Assembly (NCBI GenBank): GCA_029776065.1
Contig: JARVJP010000009.1
Span: 578,514 to 642,513 of the forward strand
Reading direction: 5' to 3'
Source of the DNA: Nitrososphaeria archaeon
GTDB lineage: Archaea > Thermoproteota > Nitrososphaeria > JACIWG01
Length of the DNA stretch: 64,000 nt
Position numbers and translations under genes: made by a program. Shown piece after piece: positions 35,951 through 45,547 of this stretch (position 1 is its first letter; each line of letters opens with the position of its first letter). The notes under the pieces are model-generated. The model was not told where the DNA came from. It saw only the letters and a program-made list of their open reading frames with translations, and did not search any database.

Positions 35951-37000
35951 TTAAAGTAAAGTTTTTAGGTCGAGCCCAAGGTCGTTCGCTGTCTTCTCAA
36001 TCCTAGACCATACTTCATCGTTAATAGGTATTCCCTCCTCAATCCTTTTCTCCTTCGTTCTGTTTTCTATTTCCCCAGGGATCATTACCTCCTTAAATCC
36101 TTCTGCAGGAGGAGTTGCTTTAAGAACCTTAAAGTACTCGTCAACTTCAGCCTTGAAATCCTCCAACGGTCTGAACGCGGAGATGTTGATCGCGATTATC
36201 AACGGGTTGTTTCCTCCAATAAATTCGTTATGTGAAACAAAATGTGCGCCTGTTAAGATCCCACCTAAGGCATCTACGACTAATGATAAACCATAGCCTT
36301 TGTAACCTCCAAATGGTAGCAGGGCTCCCTTTCCCTCATAGAAGTCCGCTGGGTTAACTGAAGGTTTCCCATTTTTATCAACGATCCAGCCTTCAGGAAT
36401 CTTCTCTTTAGCATAATATTTTTGTCTCAGTTTTCCTTCTGCTATAACAGAAGTAGCGTAGTCCAGTAAGAATGGGAAGCTATTGCTTGGGAAAGCTGCC
36501 GAAAAGGGGTGTGTGCCAAGTCTGCGTGTAGCCCCTCCAAAGGGAGCTACTATACCACCTTGGGGGGCGGTGTTACAAAACGAGATTCCAATCATGCCGT
36601 GTTCAGCGATCATAGATGTATATTCCCCTAACCTGCCAATGTGGTTTGAGCGTATCAAGCCTACCACGGAAACGTTATTTGACTTAGCCTTATCAATTGC
36701 GATGCTAGTTGCCTTTTTTGCTGCCACCTGGCCAAATCCGAAGCCACCGTCGACTAAAGCTGTTGTCAAGGTCTCCTTGATTATTGTACATTGCGCCCCT
36801 AACTTTATGGCTCCATCCTTGATTCTTCTAACATATTCTGGTATACGGAGTACACCGTGTGAGTCTACTCCAAGTAGGTTTGCTTCGACCAAAGATTCTG
36901 AGACCAAATCTGCTTCCTCTATCGACGCGCCTGCCTGGGAAAAGATCCTTACTGAAATTTCTTTCAGTTGTTTGCTTCCAACAACCTTCATGTGTATCAA
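35951..37000 (-). CDS. LDH2/malate dehydrogenase-family oxidoreductase
   Basis: NAD(P)-dependent 2-hydroxyacid dehydrogenase of the LDH2/MDH2 family, unrelated to classical LDH. 349 residues. Hallmarks: GVDSHGVLRIPEY (catalytic His), VGLIRSNHIGRLGEY, LGTHPFSAAFPS and FGGYKGYGLSLVVDALGG. Possible substrates are malate, sulfolactate, ureidoglycolate or lactate. Single gene, flanked by a dehydrogenase and an aminotransferase on the same strand. Confidence 0.9.
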   Translation of the reverse strand: MIHMKVVGSKQLKEISVRIFSQAGASIEEADLVSESLVEANLLGVDSHGVLRIPEYVRRIKDGAIKLGAQCTIIKETLTTALVDGGFGFGQVAAKKATSIAIDKAKSNNVSVVGLIRSNHIGRLGEYTSMIAEHGMIGISFCNTAPQGGIVAPFGGATRRLGTHPFSAAFPSNSFPFLLDYATSVIAEGKLRQKYYAKEKIPEGWIVDKNGKPSVNPADFYEGKGALLPFGGYKGYGLSLVVDALGGILTGAHFVSHNEFIGGNNPLIIAINISAFRPLEDFKAEVDEYFKVLKATPPAEGFKEVMIPGEIENRTKEKRIEEGIPINDEVWSRIEKTANDLGLDLKTLL

Positions 37001-37121
37001 GCGGTTCTAATGAACCTAAAAAGCTTTGCTTTGAGCATTTATATTTGTACTAAACTATTGTGTTTTATTAGATGTTGGTTTTTCTTGTTAGTTTTGATAA
37101 TTCTTCCAAATGTTTCTTAGG

Positions 37122-38177
37122 TTAATTACCTCTCCAATTCCCAGCTGTCTCGTTGACAGTTTTTATTCCTCTCTCTAAAAGCTCGCTATCACATACTAAC
37201 GACATCCTAAAATATTCTAGATATTCGTCTCCAAAAGCTTCTCCAGGAAATATTCCTACATCTTTTTCCATGAGTCTATAAGCAAATTCTGTCCCGTTTA
37301 TGTTAGGTAGTTTAATCCACATGTAAAATCCACCATCCGGCTTTATAAACTTGAAAAGAGAGCTGTCCAGAGCTTCGCATGTGTACTGCACCCTCTGTTT
37401 GTACACGTTTGTGATTCTCTCCTTTTCTTTTTCAAGTATTCTGATCGCTTTAACCGCAGCTCTCTGTGAGAATATAGGCAGCGTTGTTATGGTTGCCCTT
37501 ATGAATTTAACCACCTTCTTTACTGTTTCAACGTCTCCTACAACGTAGCCAAGCCTGAGCCCAGGCATTGAGAAGGTCTTAGAACAGCTATGTATTAGCG
37601 CGAATCTTTTCGGCATATAATCAAGGACTGAGAACCTTCTTTCCCCGAAGGCTATATCTCTGTAAACTTCATCTGATATAATTAGTCTACCGTTCGCCTC
37701 TGCTTCCTCAATAACCTTGTCAGCGAATTCCCTGGGAGGTATAGTGCCTGTTGGGTTGTTTGGGTAGTTTAGGATGATCGAGTCACCCCTAGGCTTCCAA
37801 ACTCTAGGTAACCACCCATCTTCCATGTAAGACTTTGATACATCAATACTCACTCCTAGTAGGTCTGCGGTGCCCTTGTAGCCTGGCCAATAAGGTGCTA
37901 TAAGTGAAACGCATTTTGTGTTATGGATGAGCGCGGCCACAGCGAACTTCGATCCTGGAGTAATGACTACTTGCTCTCTTTTAACTCCATGAAGCTGTGC
38001 GATTTCCTCACAGAGTTCGTCGAGTCCTCTCGCCGACCCGTATCCCATCTCATTTAATGAACTTATCAGCGCCTCTAAAATCTCTTTGTTAGGGCTTAGA
38101 TCTGGTTGCCCTGCATCAAACCTTATCTTAACATTTCTTTTGTTTAGTTCATCAAAGTATTCGTATGTGTTAAACAC
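37122..38177 (-). CDS. Class I/II (fold type I) aminotransferase
   Basis: PLP-dependent aminotransferase of 351 residues. Motifs: PGSKFAVAAL, LNYPNNPTGTIPP, ISDEVYRDIAFG and the PLP lysine in HSCSKTFSMPGLRLGY, then GGFYMWIKLP. Shorter than aspartate aminotransferases (about 390-400), because the N-terminal arm is reduced. Substrate class unclear. It stands with the LDH2-type dehydrogenase 121 bases downstream, so keto acids and hydroxy acids could be interconverted locally. Confidence 0.88.
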   Translation of the reverse strand: MFNTYEYFDELNKRNVKIRFDAGQPDLSPNKEILEALISSLNEMGYGSARGLDELCEEIAQLHGVKREQVVITPGSKFAVAALIHNTKCVSLIAPYWPGYKGTADLLGVSIDVSKSYMEDGWLPRVWKPRGDSIILNYPNNPTGTIPPREFADKVIEEAEANGRLIISDEVYRDIAFGERRFSVLDYMPKRFALIHSCSKTFSMPGLRLGYVVGDVETVKKVVKFIRATITTLPIFSQRAAVKAIRILEKEKERITNVYKQRVQYTCEALDSSLFKFIKPDGGFYMWIKLPNINGTEFAYRLMEKDVGIFPGEAFGDEYLEYFRMSLVCDSELLERGIKTVNETAGNWRGN

Positions 38178-38267
38178 GTTCTAAGTCCTTCAATTTATTG
38201 TATTAAAACTTTCAACTCAGAAAAAACACTTATATTATAGGATGCGTGTTCATAAAAAGTGAAAGCT

Positions 38268-38618
38268 ATGGCTGTTAATCTAGATGCTTTAGTTATAAAC
38301 ATGATCATAAGCATCATCATAATATCTCCTATACTTTGGCTCGCTGGGAAGACCATTGTTGGTGGGCAAAAAGCAAAGTTCACAGATGCGATCTGGATCG
38401 TAGTCTTAGGGGTTATAATTGGAGGTATCTTCGGATATTTCTTCACAGGAATTATCTCGGCGATTATCCAGTTGATCATATGGCTTGCTTTAATAAAGAA
38501 GTTCTTTGATTCGACATGGGGGCAAGCAATCATAATCGCAATAATAGCAGTTATAATAGCTGTTGTAATTGCGGTAATACTAGGACTATTAGGGCTCGCG
38601 TTGTTCTCCATCATCTAG
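38268..38618 (+). CDS. Small membrane protein, paralogue A
   Basis: 116 residues, four hydrophobic segments with isoleucine-rich composition. The pattern LAGKTIVGGQ...IWLALIKKFFDSTWGQAI closely matches the protein at 40512-40946 (FAGKIIKGG...LAWLGVYKSSFKTGWIEAL). I chose ATG 38268 because TATATTATAG (38231-38240) places the transcription start at about the ATG, making it leaderless; GTG 38259 would add three residues. Function unknown. Confidence 0.7.
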   Translation: MAVNLDALVINMIISIIIISPILWLAGKTIVGGQKAKFTDAIWIVVLGVIIGGIFGYFFTGIISAIIQLIIWLALIKKFFDSTWGQAIIIAIIAVIIAVVIAVILGLLGLALFSII

Positions 38619-38723
38619 CGCTAAAAGGGGTATTCGTAAACGGCGTCGCTTAGCTCTTAGCATAAAGTTCAATAACCAGTATACAAGAGTAAACTAATCA
38701 AGAGATTATTCCTATTTCTAGAA

Positions 38724-38882
38724 ATGGGTGAGGCAATCGACCTAGCCTTTGAGGTGAAAGATAGTAAGCAAAGGGAGGGTCTGATAGGCCATCTATCTAA
38801 AGGTAAGCTTAATAAAACTAACTTGAATGAGCAGGGCGTAGTATGTGCTCTGCTACCACTCCTAAACAAAGAACTTTACTGA
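38724..38882 (+). CDS. Short ORF or gene remnant
   Basis: Encodes 52 residues starting MGEAIDLAFEVKDSKQREG and ending LLPLLNKELY. The frame is open further upstream to a TAA at 38673 without a usual start. The composition is protein-like but there is no clear promoter or ribosome site. It may be the remnant of a longer gene. The overlapping minus-strand frame looks non-coding. Confidence 0.3.
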   Translation: MGEAIDLAFEVKDSKQREGLIGHLSKGKLNKTNLNEQGVVCALLPLLNKELY

Positions 38883-38906
38883 TGATCTAAATTCGTTAGT
38901 ATATGT

Positions 38907-40322
38907 TCATTTCCCAGAAGTTGATAAGGGTTTTTTAGGGGTCAACTTTGCTTTACGCTCGTACTCTGGGTACTCTACTTTTGCCGGTAACATTGGATTA
39001 TAATCCCATTTAAGTAATTCTCTTCTTTTATTGAACTCCCTCCAAGCCTCCTTCAGGATCACTGGGTTTGTTAACAAATCGATGGTGCTACATGCTAGCG
39101 TCTTTGCTGCGATAATCATCCCTTTATGGCCTATGCTAGAATTTGCAAGCGTTGTGAGGTCGACATGGTGGTATGGTACGCCTTGGGGTGCTATACTCAC
39201 TTTAAACATGCCATTAGTAGGAACTATCCAGCTGACATCTCCAACATCAGTAGAAATCGCCCTCCCTCTCCACTCTTCTCCGACCTCCCAGCCTGTTGGT
39301 GCTAAGATCTCCTCAGAAAATTCACCATACTTCTGTGATAGCTTCTCATCTAAGAACTTCTTCTCGTCTTTGCTTAACTTCGGTGGGCCGACGAGTTCTA
39401 GGTTCTTGCTCACTGTTAGTGAGAGGGTTTTGTTGGGTAGGAGGAGGTGGCAACCAATGTTCCTCTCGATTTCGTAACTTGTTTCCGTCGCGAGGCAAGC
39501 CCCTACAGCGCACATGTCTATCTTGCTGGAGAGCCTTAGAAGCCTCCCCATATCAGGAGAGCGGATGAAAACATGAACTTCAGAGTGGTCTGGGACTATG
39601 TTTGGTAGTGTTCCTCCCTTAGATATTATGTAGTGTATTCGATCCTTCTCCTCCATGTGTTCTCTAGAAAATTCTATTCCCAACGTAAAGAGTTGGGCTG
39701 CATCAAGGGCACTTCTTCCCTCCCAAGCTGTTGAACCATGGGCTGTCTTCCCAAAGAATCTGTAGACCTTGTTATCCAGAGCGTTCAAGCTATCATAATT
39801 AGATGAATTCTCTGTTCCAGGATGCCACTGGAAGGCTGCGTCTAATTCGTTAAATAAACCAGCAGCTGCCATAACCACTTTACCATACAGTGTTTCCTCA
39901 GAAGGGCAACCAAATACCTTTATAGTCCCATTAATAGAGTTTCCCTGCATCACCTTTTTCAGAGTAACCGCTGCACCTAGGCATGCTGTTCCAAGTAAAT
40001 TATGGCCACATCCATGGCCTGGTTTCCCTACCTCGGTGCTTGATAAGCCTGGTAAGGCGTCATATTCTGCTAGTAAACCGATCACAGGCCTTCCATCTCC
40101 CCACGATGCAACGAAAGCTGTAGGGAGGTCTTTTAAGGTTCTTTCGACTTTAAATTCTTCATCTGCCAAGATACTACTGAGTAGGTTCGATGACTTTTGT
40201 TCTGTTAAAGCTGGTTCTGCGTAGTTCCAGATCGCCTTTGATGTTGATATGAGTCTTTGTGAGTCTTTTTCGATCATTTTTTGGGCTTTCTCTTTAATTC
40301 TCGCTATGTCCTCGCTTTCCAT
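38907..40322 (-). CDS. M20-family amidohydrolase (AbgB-like)
   Basis: Metal-dependent carboxypeptidase or amidohydrolase of the M20D branch, 471 residues. Metal sites: GLLAEYDALPGL, GHGCGHNLLGTA, PSEETLYGKV and HPGTENS; the dimerisation domain starts at FFGKTAHGST. These enzymes remove the aminoacyl or aminobenzoyl side of amides such as p-aminobenzoyl-glutamate or N-acylated amino acids. It fits with the D-aminoacylases as part of an amide-salvage theme. Confidence 0.88.
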   Translation of the reverse strand: MESEDIARIKEKAQKMIEKDSQRLISTSKAIWNYAEPALTEQKSSNLLSSILADEEFKVERTLKDLPTAFVASWGDGRPVIGLLAEYDALPGLSSTEVGKPGHGCGHNLLGTACLGAAVTLKKVMQGNSINGTIKVFGCPSEETLYGKVVMAAAGLFNELDAAFQWHPGTENSSNYDSLNALDNKVYRFFGKTAHGSTAWEGRSALDAAQLFTLGIEFSREHMEEKDRIHYIISKGGTLPNIVPDHSEVHVFIRSPDMGRLLRLSSKIDMCAVGACLATETSYEIERNIGCHLLLPNKTLSLTVSKNLELVGPPKLSKDEKKFLDEKLSQKYGEFSEEILAPTGWEVGEEWRGRAISTDVGDVSWIVPTNGMFKVSIAPQGVPYHHVDLTTLANSSIGHKGMIIAAKTLACSTIDLLTNPVILKEAWREFNKRRELLKWDYNPMLPAKVEYPEYERKAKLTPKKPLSTSGK

Positions 40323-40511
40323 ACGTCGGTTGATGCTGGGTGATAGATAATAAGTGTTATGGATGTTACTATGTTCTTTTTTTGCTAGTTTGACTTTTTC
40401 TTTTATCTACTTGTCGAGTGGTCTAAGGTTAGCGTTAAGAAAGGATGTTAATTGGTAAGAGCTTACAGTGGGTTTGATATATTTATAAGTTAGATGCTTG
40501 AATCGGTTAAT

Positions 40512-40946
40512 ATGATTTATGGGTCTGTCCTCCTTTTAATCGGGTTGACTTTGGCTGCGCTTGCAATTCTTATAATAGGTCTAATAGTACTTTGGATAAT
40601 AATCTCCATCCCTGTCTACTTTGCTGGTAAGATCATTAAGGGTGGTATGTGTTCTCTTGGTAACGCCATGGTCGCAACTTTGTTTGGGCCCCTTGTTTAC
40701 TTTATTGTGTTCATGTTAAGTAGTTTACTCTTAGGTGTTATAATTGGTAAGAGTGCGCACATTTGGGCGATTTTATTAGCTTTCCTAGCTTGGCTTGGGG
40801 TCTACAAGTCGAGTTTTAAGACCGGTTGGATTGAAGCTTTAGGTATTGCTGTACTCGCTATCGCGATATTTGTCGTCATAGGTGCGTTAATAGGTTCAAT
40901 ATTCAACATTATAGTATTTAAGACACTCTTCCCATTTATTGGGTAA
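40512..40946 (+). CDS. Small membrane protein, paralogue B
   Basis: 144 residues, four hydrophobic segments. Shares a loop pattern with paralogue A at 38268: IPVYFAGKIIKGG, then WLGVYKSSFKTGWIEAL. The TATA-like TTTATAAG (40482-40489) is 23-26 bases before ATG 40512, indicating a leaderless message; ATG 40494 lies too close to the TATA element to be transcribed. Function unknown. Confidence 0.7.
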   Translation: MIYGSVLLLIGLTLAALAILIIGLIVLWIIISIPVYFAGKIIKGGMCSLGNAMVATLFGPLVYFIVFMLSSLLLGVIIGKSAHIWAILLAFLAWLGVYKSSFKTGWIEALGIAVLAIAIFVVIGALIGSIFNIIVFKTLFPFIG

Positions 40947-41056
40947 CAACCTAAATCATCAAAGATTGATGTAAGCTGGGTTAATAGTGGTTAATCAAAT
41001 AGACCTTATGGAAATGATTATATCTAATCCTGTTTTTTAATGCAATATAGACTTGA

Positions 41057-42388
41057 ATGTGTCCTAGTACGAGGAGAAGGTCTATTGCGCTAATCTTAAT
41101 GTCAAGCGTGTTAACTGCATTAGGAATCTACCTTTCACCTAATAGGAAGCCTAATACATCAAATTCTGCCTCCTTTAACCATTCTGCACCGATAAGCACC
41201 CACTCTGAGGGATCGACTTCTTCTACCAAGCCAGAAACGTTCATAGAGTTAAGGGAGCGGAGGGCAGTAACTCAACCTGCTTCAGACATATTTGTTGTAA
41301 GTGGGTTGGTGGGGTTGGAAACGGGCTTTAAGAGCCTCATAGAACTTATGGGTGAGCATGGTATTGCTTTCTATAATTCGAGCATCTTAAGGCTGAGCCA
41401 AGGCCCAAACGGTTTGATAGCACAGGATGACGTTGTAATTCTAAAGATTAACTCTCAATGGGATGAGAGAGGCGGAACTAACACAGACCTCATTAAAGAA
41501 GTGATCAACATGGTTGTAAGCCACCCAGATGGTTTTGTTGGAGAAGTTGTGGTCGCAGATAATGGTCAAGCCCAGTACGGCTCAACAGGCCATGGGGGTA
41601 GTCTTACCTATGAGAGGAACAACGCTGAAGACCATAAGCAGTCTTGCCAAAGGGTTGTTGACAGCTTCTCTACTTCATTTAAGGTTTCAACTTGGTTGTG
41701 GGATAACATAACATCCAACAAAGTAGATGAATACTCTGAAGGCGATATGGAGGACGGATACGTTTTAGATAGCGAAATTAATCCTAATACTAAAATAAGA
41801 GTTTCCTACCCAAAGTTCAAGACAAAGTATGGCACCTATATCAGCTTTAGAAAGGGTATCTGGCACAACGACCTAAAATCCTATAGTAATAATCTAAAGG
41901 TCATCAATATCCCCGTTCTGAAGACTCACTCTAGTTACGGTGTAACCGCTTGTGTGAAGCATTACATGGGTGTTGCATCTGACAAGCTTACCTCACGTAA
42001 TGAGGGTCGTGCTCACTCTAGTATAGGGTACGGAGGTATGGGTACGCAGATGGTGCAGAGTAGGATGCCAACTTTGAACGTTCTTGACGCTTTATGGGTT
42101 AATGCTATACCTCGAAATGGGCCGTCTTCCTCATATGAAGATGCTACGAGGAGGGGGGTTGTTGCTGTTTGCAGGGACCCTGTAGCGCTTGATTATTGGG
42201 CTTCGAAATACATCCTGAAGCAGGTTGCTGAAAGACTTGGATTTAAAGACGTGTCATCAATAGACCCTGATGTTGTGGACTCGGGGTTTGGGAAGTGGCT
42301 TAGACTTTCAATGCATGAAATAGAAAGAGCTGGTTATGTAACCACCTGCGATGAGGGTCGGGTGAACGTGCACATAAAAACTAAGTAA
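41057..42388 (+). CDS. DUF362-domain protein, membrane-anchored
   Basis: 443 residues. An N-terminal signal anchor (IALILMSSVLTALGIYL, after basic STRRRS) is followed by a Ser/Thr/Asn-rich linker and a DUF362-type domain: VVILKINSQWDERGGTNTD, VINIPVLKTHSSYGVT and PVALDYWASK. Members are found with ferredoxins in anaerobes but their reaction is unknown. There is no 4Fe-4S motif here. The protein probably faces outside the cell. Confidence 0.78.
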   Translation: MCPSTRRRSIALILMSSVLTALGIYLSPNRKPNTSNSASFNHSAPISTHSEGSTSSTKPETFIELRERRAVTQPASDIFVVSGLVGLETGFKSLIELMGEHGIAFYNSSILRLSQGPNGLIAQDDVVILKINSQWDERGGTNTDLIKEVINMVVSHPDGFVGEVVVADNGQAQYGSTGHGGSLTYERNNAEDHKQSCQRVVDSFSTSFKVSTWLWDNITSNKVDEYSEGDMEDGYVLDSEINPNTKIRVSYPKFKTKYGTYISFRKGIWHNDLKSYSNNLKVINIPVLKTHSSYGVTACVKHYMGVASDKLTSRNEGRAHSSIGYGGMGTQMVQSRMPTLNVLDALWVNAIPRNGPSSSYEDATRRGVVAVCRDPVALDYWASKYILKQVAERLGFKDVSSIDPDVVDSGFGKWLRLSMHEIERAGYVTTCDEGRVNVHIKTK

Positions 42389-42465
42389 CGAAGTTCCTTC
42401 AGTTCATCTGATCTCTCATTAGGGATAAATTTATTTACAGAGGGTGCTATTCTTTTTTGACCTAT

Positions 42466-42999
42466 ATGGGTGTATTTGAGGCTATTGTTAGAAGACGTTC
42501 TGTGAGGTCCTATACTGATAGAGAAATCCCAAAGGATGTCCTTATTAAGCTACTTGAGGCTGCTCGGCTCGCCCCCTCTGCAAGGAATAGTCAACCATGG
42601 CACTTTGTCATAGTTACCGACCAGGAAAAGAAGAAAAGGATCGCTGAAAGTGGTAGATGGGCTAGGTTCATCTCCAATGCCCCCGCTATTATAGTGGGAT
42701 GTGGAGACAGAGAGAAATCTTCTAAATGGTTTACCGTAGACGTCTCAATAGCTTTGGAGCATATCGTCTTAAAGGCTACTGAAGAAGGGCTAGGGTCGTG
42801 TTGGATAGGGAGCTTCGATGAAGAAGTTGTTAAAGACGTTCTCAGCATCCCTGACCGATACTCGGTTGTCGCTTTGATCTCCTTAGGTTACCCGGCTGAA
42901 GGTTTAGATGTAAACATTGCCAGCTTGTTACATGGGCGCAGTAGGAAAGAGGTTGAAGAAATCGCTAGCTTAAACGAGTACGGTAAAAGCGTTCTTTGA
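42466..42999 (+). CDS. Nitroreductase-family protein
   Basis: FMN oxidoreductase of 177 residues: VRRRSVRSYTDREIPKDVL, AARLAPSARNSQPWHF and EEGLGSCWIGSFDEE. This is the short single-domain type, unlike the extended protein at 33158. ATG 42466 is preferred; a TTG nine bases earlier is possible. A TATA-like AATTTATTTA lies about 30 bases upstream. Physiological substrate unknown. Confidence 0.88.
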   Translation: MGVFEAIVRRRSVRSYTDREIPKDVLIKLLEAARLAPSARNSQPWHFVIVTDQEKKKRIAESGRWARFISNAPAIIVGCGDREKSSKWFTVDVSIALEHIVLKATEEGLGSCWIGSFDEEVVKDVLSIPDRYSVVALISLGYPAEGLDVNIASLLHGRSRKEVEEIASLNEYGKSVL

Positions 43000-43076
43000 G
43001 ACAGCTAGGATTAAGTAGAGTACAGAATGTGTTCACTACTGGTTACTCGGTTTTTCTGGTTGACATGTATTAAACA

Positions 43077-43637
43077 CTAAAGCTTAATCAGGAGGTTGAT
43101 ATGGTTAAATAGTGTCTTTAATGCTGCTCTTTCTTTCCGGTTTATCCCTGACCCTTTATCGGATCCGATCGACCTTCCATAGTATGAATTAGCTATAAAT
43201 GTCGACCCTTTCTCCATACATTCAATGACTGTTTCAACACTGCCTGAGTGTAGAAATATCGAGAGGTCGTTTATGAATAGGACTTTAGAAGGGTTGATCA
43301 GGTAACTTCGAAGTATCGGCTCTATCACCAACCTGTTACGCTCTGCCAAAGAGAGAACTTCGTCTCTACTTTTTCCTTCAAGTCGAGGTGCTCTTACTAC
43401 TTCCGGGAACAAGTAACGCACCTTAGATACATTGTTGGTGTACTTTGATAAGGTTCGCCCCACCTCTTGAATAATGGTCGGCGAGAGGTCGATCGCTGTG
43501 ATGTCTTTGGGGCTAACCATCTCTATAGCTTCATCCAAAAGCTTTGCTGTAAGCTTTGTTTTTCCAGTCTTTACTTCACCTATTATAAGGGTTCTTTTGC
43601 CATAGATGTGTTTGAATGAAAGCTCTTCCAACTTCAC
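43077..43637 (-). CDS. P-loop NTPase in the thiamine operon
   Basis: 186 residues. The Walker A motif is GEVKTGKTKL (near 20-29) and Walker B-like VLFINDLSIF (about 118-127). There is no ABC signature (LSGGQ), so it is not an ECF ATPase. It overlaps the thiW stop by four bases and is therefore in the thiamine operon. Possible roles are energising or regulating ThiW, or a nucleotide-dependent step in salvage. I do not recognise the family. Confidence 0.65.
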   Translation of the reverse strand: MKLEELSFKHIYGKRTLIIGEVKTGKTKLTAKLLDEAIEMVSPKDITAIDLSPTIIQEVGRTLSKYTNNVSKVRYLFPEVVRAPRLEGKSRDEVLSLAERNRLVIEPILRSYLINPSKVLFINDLSIFLHSGSVETVIECMEKGSTFIANSYYGRSIGSDKGSGINRKERAALKTLFNHINLLIKL

Positions 43638-44173
43638 TCGCCTATGACTCGATAAAGTATCTTAGTCCTCTCTAAAATGAAGATCGCCATTGCACCAGTT
43701 ACACTACCGATTATAGAGCTAATAGCCCAACCGTAGAAGAGTAGGAGTATTGATGCGAACTGCTTATGCATTACCCACCCAAAGAGGGGATCTATGATGT
43801 AATAAGCTAATGTCCCCCCAATAAACACAGTCCCAATAGGCTCACTTAAAGCAGAAGCAAGTAAAGCTATCTTTTTGTTTTTGGTCCTTCTAAGTAGGAA
43901 GTAAGTCGTTCCTACCATAACCCCTCCTGGGATACCGCCGGGATAAGCGAATATTGTGCCTACCCCAAACATAATTCTAGCTGTACCCGATATTATTGAA
44001 ATAGAAGCTGCCCAAATAGGGCCAAGCATTATCCCGCTAAGGACGTTGATTAAGTGTTGGGCTGGGAAGGCTTTGGTTGGTCCCCAAGCAATCCAAAGTG
44101 GTGATAACGCTATAGTTAGGGCTGCTAGTATTGATGATAAAGACACCTTTCTCGCTCTATTAAGCTTTGGCAT
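43634..44173 (-). CDS. thiW: ThiW, thiazole-specific substrate-binding component of an ECF transporter
   Basis: Membrane S-component of 179 residues with five to six hydrophobic segments. Family pattern: ILAALTIALSPLWIAWGPTKAFPAQHLINVLSGI near the N-terminus (broken here), then FAYPGGIPGGVMVG and a final helix pair. ThiW proteins import the thiazole moiety of thiamine. It needs an EcfA/T energising module, none of which is in the window. Cotranscribed with cytX and thiDN upstream. Confidence 0.87.
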   Translation of the reverse strand: MPKLNRARKVSLSSILAALTIALSPLWIAWGPTKAFPAQHLINVLSGIMLGPIWAASISIISGTARIMFGVGTIFAYPGGIPGGVMVGTTYFLLRRTKNKKIALLASALSEPIGTVFIGGTLAYYIIDPLFGWVMHKQFASILLLFYGWAISSIIGSVTGAMAIFILERTKILYRVIGE

Positions 44174-44185
44174 AAAAACCGGCCT

Positions 44186-45547
44186 TTACCTTACAATAGC
44201 ATTCGCTATCTTAACTACCTTGTGCGCGACGTCGACCGCGTCTTCTCCAAAGACCCTTACCATGGGTTCTTTACCAACGTCCCCAAGGTCATATATGATG
44301 TCAGGGACAAAACCCACTTTCTTTATTGCAAGTCTAATTCCCCATGGTAGTGTTCCCCCCTCTCTTTCTTTGAGCTCCTTAGGCTCTTCCTTCCTGTCAA
44401 AGGACGAAATCGTGTAACCAAGTTTCTTACATGTCTCAATAACTTCTTCTGAATATTTTATGTTCATCAACCCCCTTTTTCTTGGATCTTCTTCCATAAC
44501 CGTTAAAAGTATTCTAGCTAGGTGTGAGGACGCTCCAAACGCTGGTGCCTCAGAGGCTTGAGGACGGTTTTTGAGTTTGATGATTCTGCCTGGGATGGCC
44601 GCGACGTCCCCTACTCCTCCCAGATAAAGTTTCGGTAATGCCATTGCGATGTTGCTTTGAACCTCAGGGATAAGGTTAGCGACCTCGTGGTTCGCCTCAA
44701 TCAATTCAACGGCTCTAGATAGGTTGTCTATTACATGGTACTTCTCAGCTGGGATCTGCATCCAAGCTGTTGGGTTAACTGGGCCATGGCCTTTGCCTAA
44801 TGGAAGCCCGTACTCGACGGCTCTTCCAATGAATTCTTTAGCTGTCTTCACAGCTTCCTTTACGCTCTTTCTCCTAGCAAGCTCAACTGTTATTGCAGCA
44901 GAGAAGACGCATCCTGTTCCATGAGTGTTCTTTGTGTTGATCTTTTTTCCAATAAATCTAGTGAATTCCTCATCTGTGTAGAGGAGGTCTACTACTTGGT
45001 TACCGGTATCTACATGTCCTCCCTTAACTACAACTGCTTTCGGCCCGAACTTGGCTATGACCTTTGCTACCTTCTCCATGTCTTTCACGTTTCTCACACG
45101 GATTCCTGATAATACTTCTGCCTCGACCGCGTTCGGCGTTACAACAGTCGCTACAGGTAGTAGTAGTTCCTTTAAGGCATCCTCTGCTTCCTTCATCAAT
45201 AATCTAGAACCACTCTTTGAAACCATTACTGGGTCAACAACCAAGGGTAGGTTATGCACTCTCACCTTTTCTGCAACGAGCTTGATCACCTCTTTCCTAT
45301 GTAACATACCTGTCTTTGCTGCGTCGACACCTATATCGTCGATTACTACATCAAGTTGCTTTTCTATTATCTTTAACTCCACATCTTGGATCGCGTACAC
45401 ACCTTCAGTATTTTGAGCTGTGATCGCTGTTAACGCGACAGTTCCATGCGCACCTAAGGCTGCAAAGGTCTTTAAGTCTGCCTGTATGCCTGCTCCTCCC
45501 CCTGAATCACTTCCAGCAATCGTTAGGGTGACTGGGATCTTTGCCAT
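44186..45547 (-). CDS. thiDN: ThiD-ThiN fusion (HMP-phosphate kinase / thiamine-phosphate synthase)
   Basis: Phosphorylates hydroxymethylpyrimidine and couples it to thiazole phosphate. Residues 1-265 are the ThiD kinase: [38 protein letters not shown] and [12 protein letters not shown]. From about 275 to 453 lies Thi[13 protein letters not shown] and [11 protein letters not shown], ending near DVAHKVVKI. ThiN replaces ThiE in archaea. The gene starts 25 bases inside the end of cytX, indicating tight coupling. Confidence 0.93.
   Translation of the reverse strand: MAKIPVTLTIAGSDSGGGAGIQADLKTFAALGAHGTVALTAITAQNTEGVYAIQDVELKIIEKQLDVVIDDIGVDAAKTGMLHRKEVIKLVAEKVRVHNLPLVVDPVMVSKSGSRLLMKEAEDALKELLLPVATVVTPNAVEAEVLSGIRVRNVKDMEKVAKVIAKFGPKAVVVKGGHVDTGNQVVDLLYTDEEFTRFIGKKINTKNTHGTGCVFSAAITVELARRKSVKEAVKTAKEFIGRAVEYGLPLGKGHGPVNPTAWMQIPAEKYHVIDNLSRAVELIEANHEVANLIPEVQSNIAMALPKLYLGGVGDVAAIPGRIIKLKNRPQASEAPAFGASSHLARILLTVMEEDPRKRGLMNIKYSEEVIETCKKLGYTISSFDRKEEPKELKEREGGTLPWGIRLAIKKVGFVPDIIYDLGDVGKEPMVRVFGEDAVDVAHKVVKIANAIVR

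Noticed and set aside
38195-38614. Minus-strand 139-codon frame over small membrane protein A.
   Set aside because: The plus frame has a TATA element, a paralogue at 40512 and a hydrophobic pattern typical of real membrane helices.
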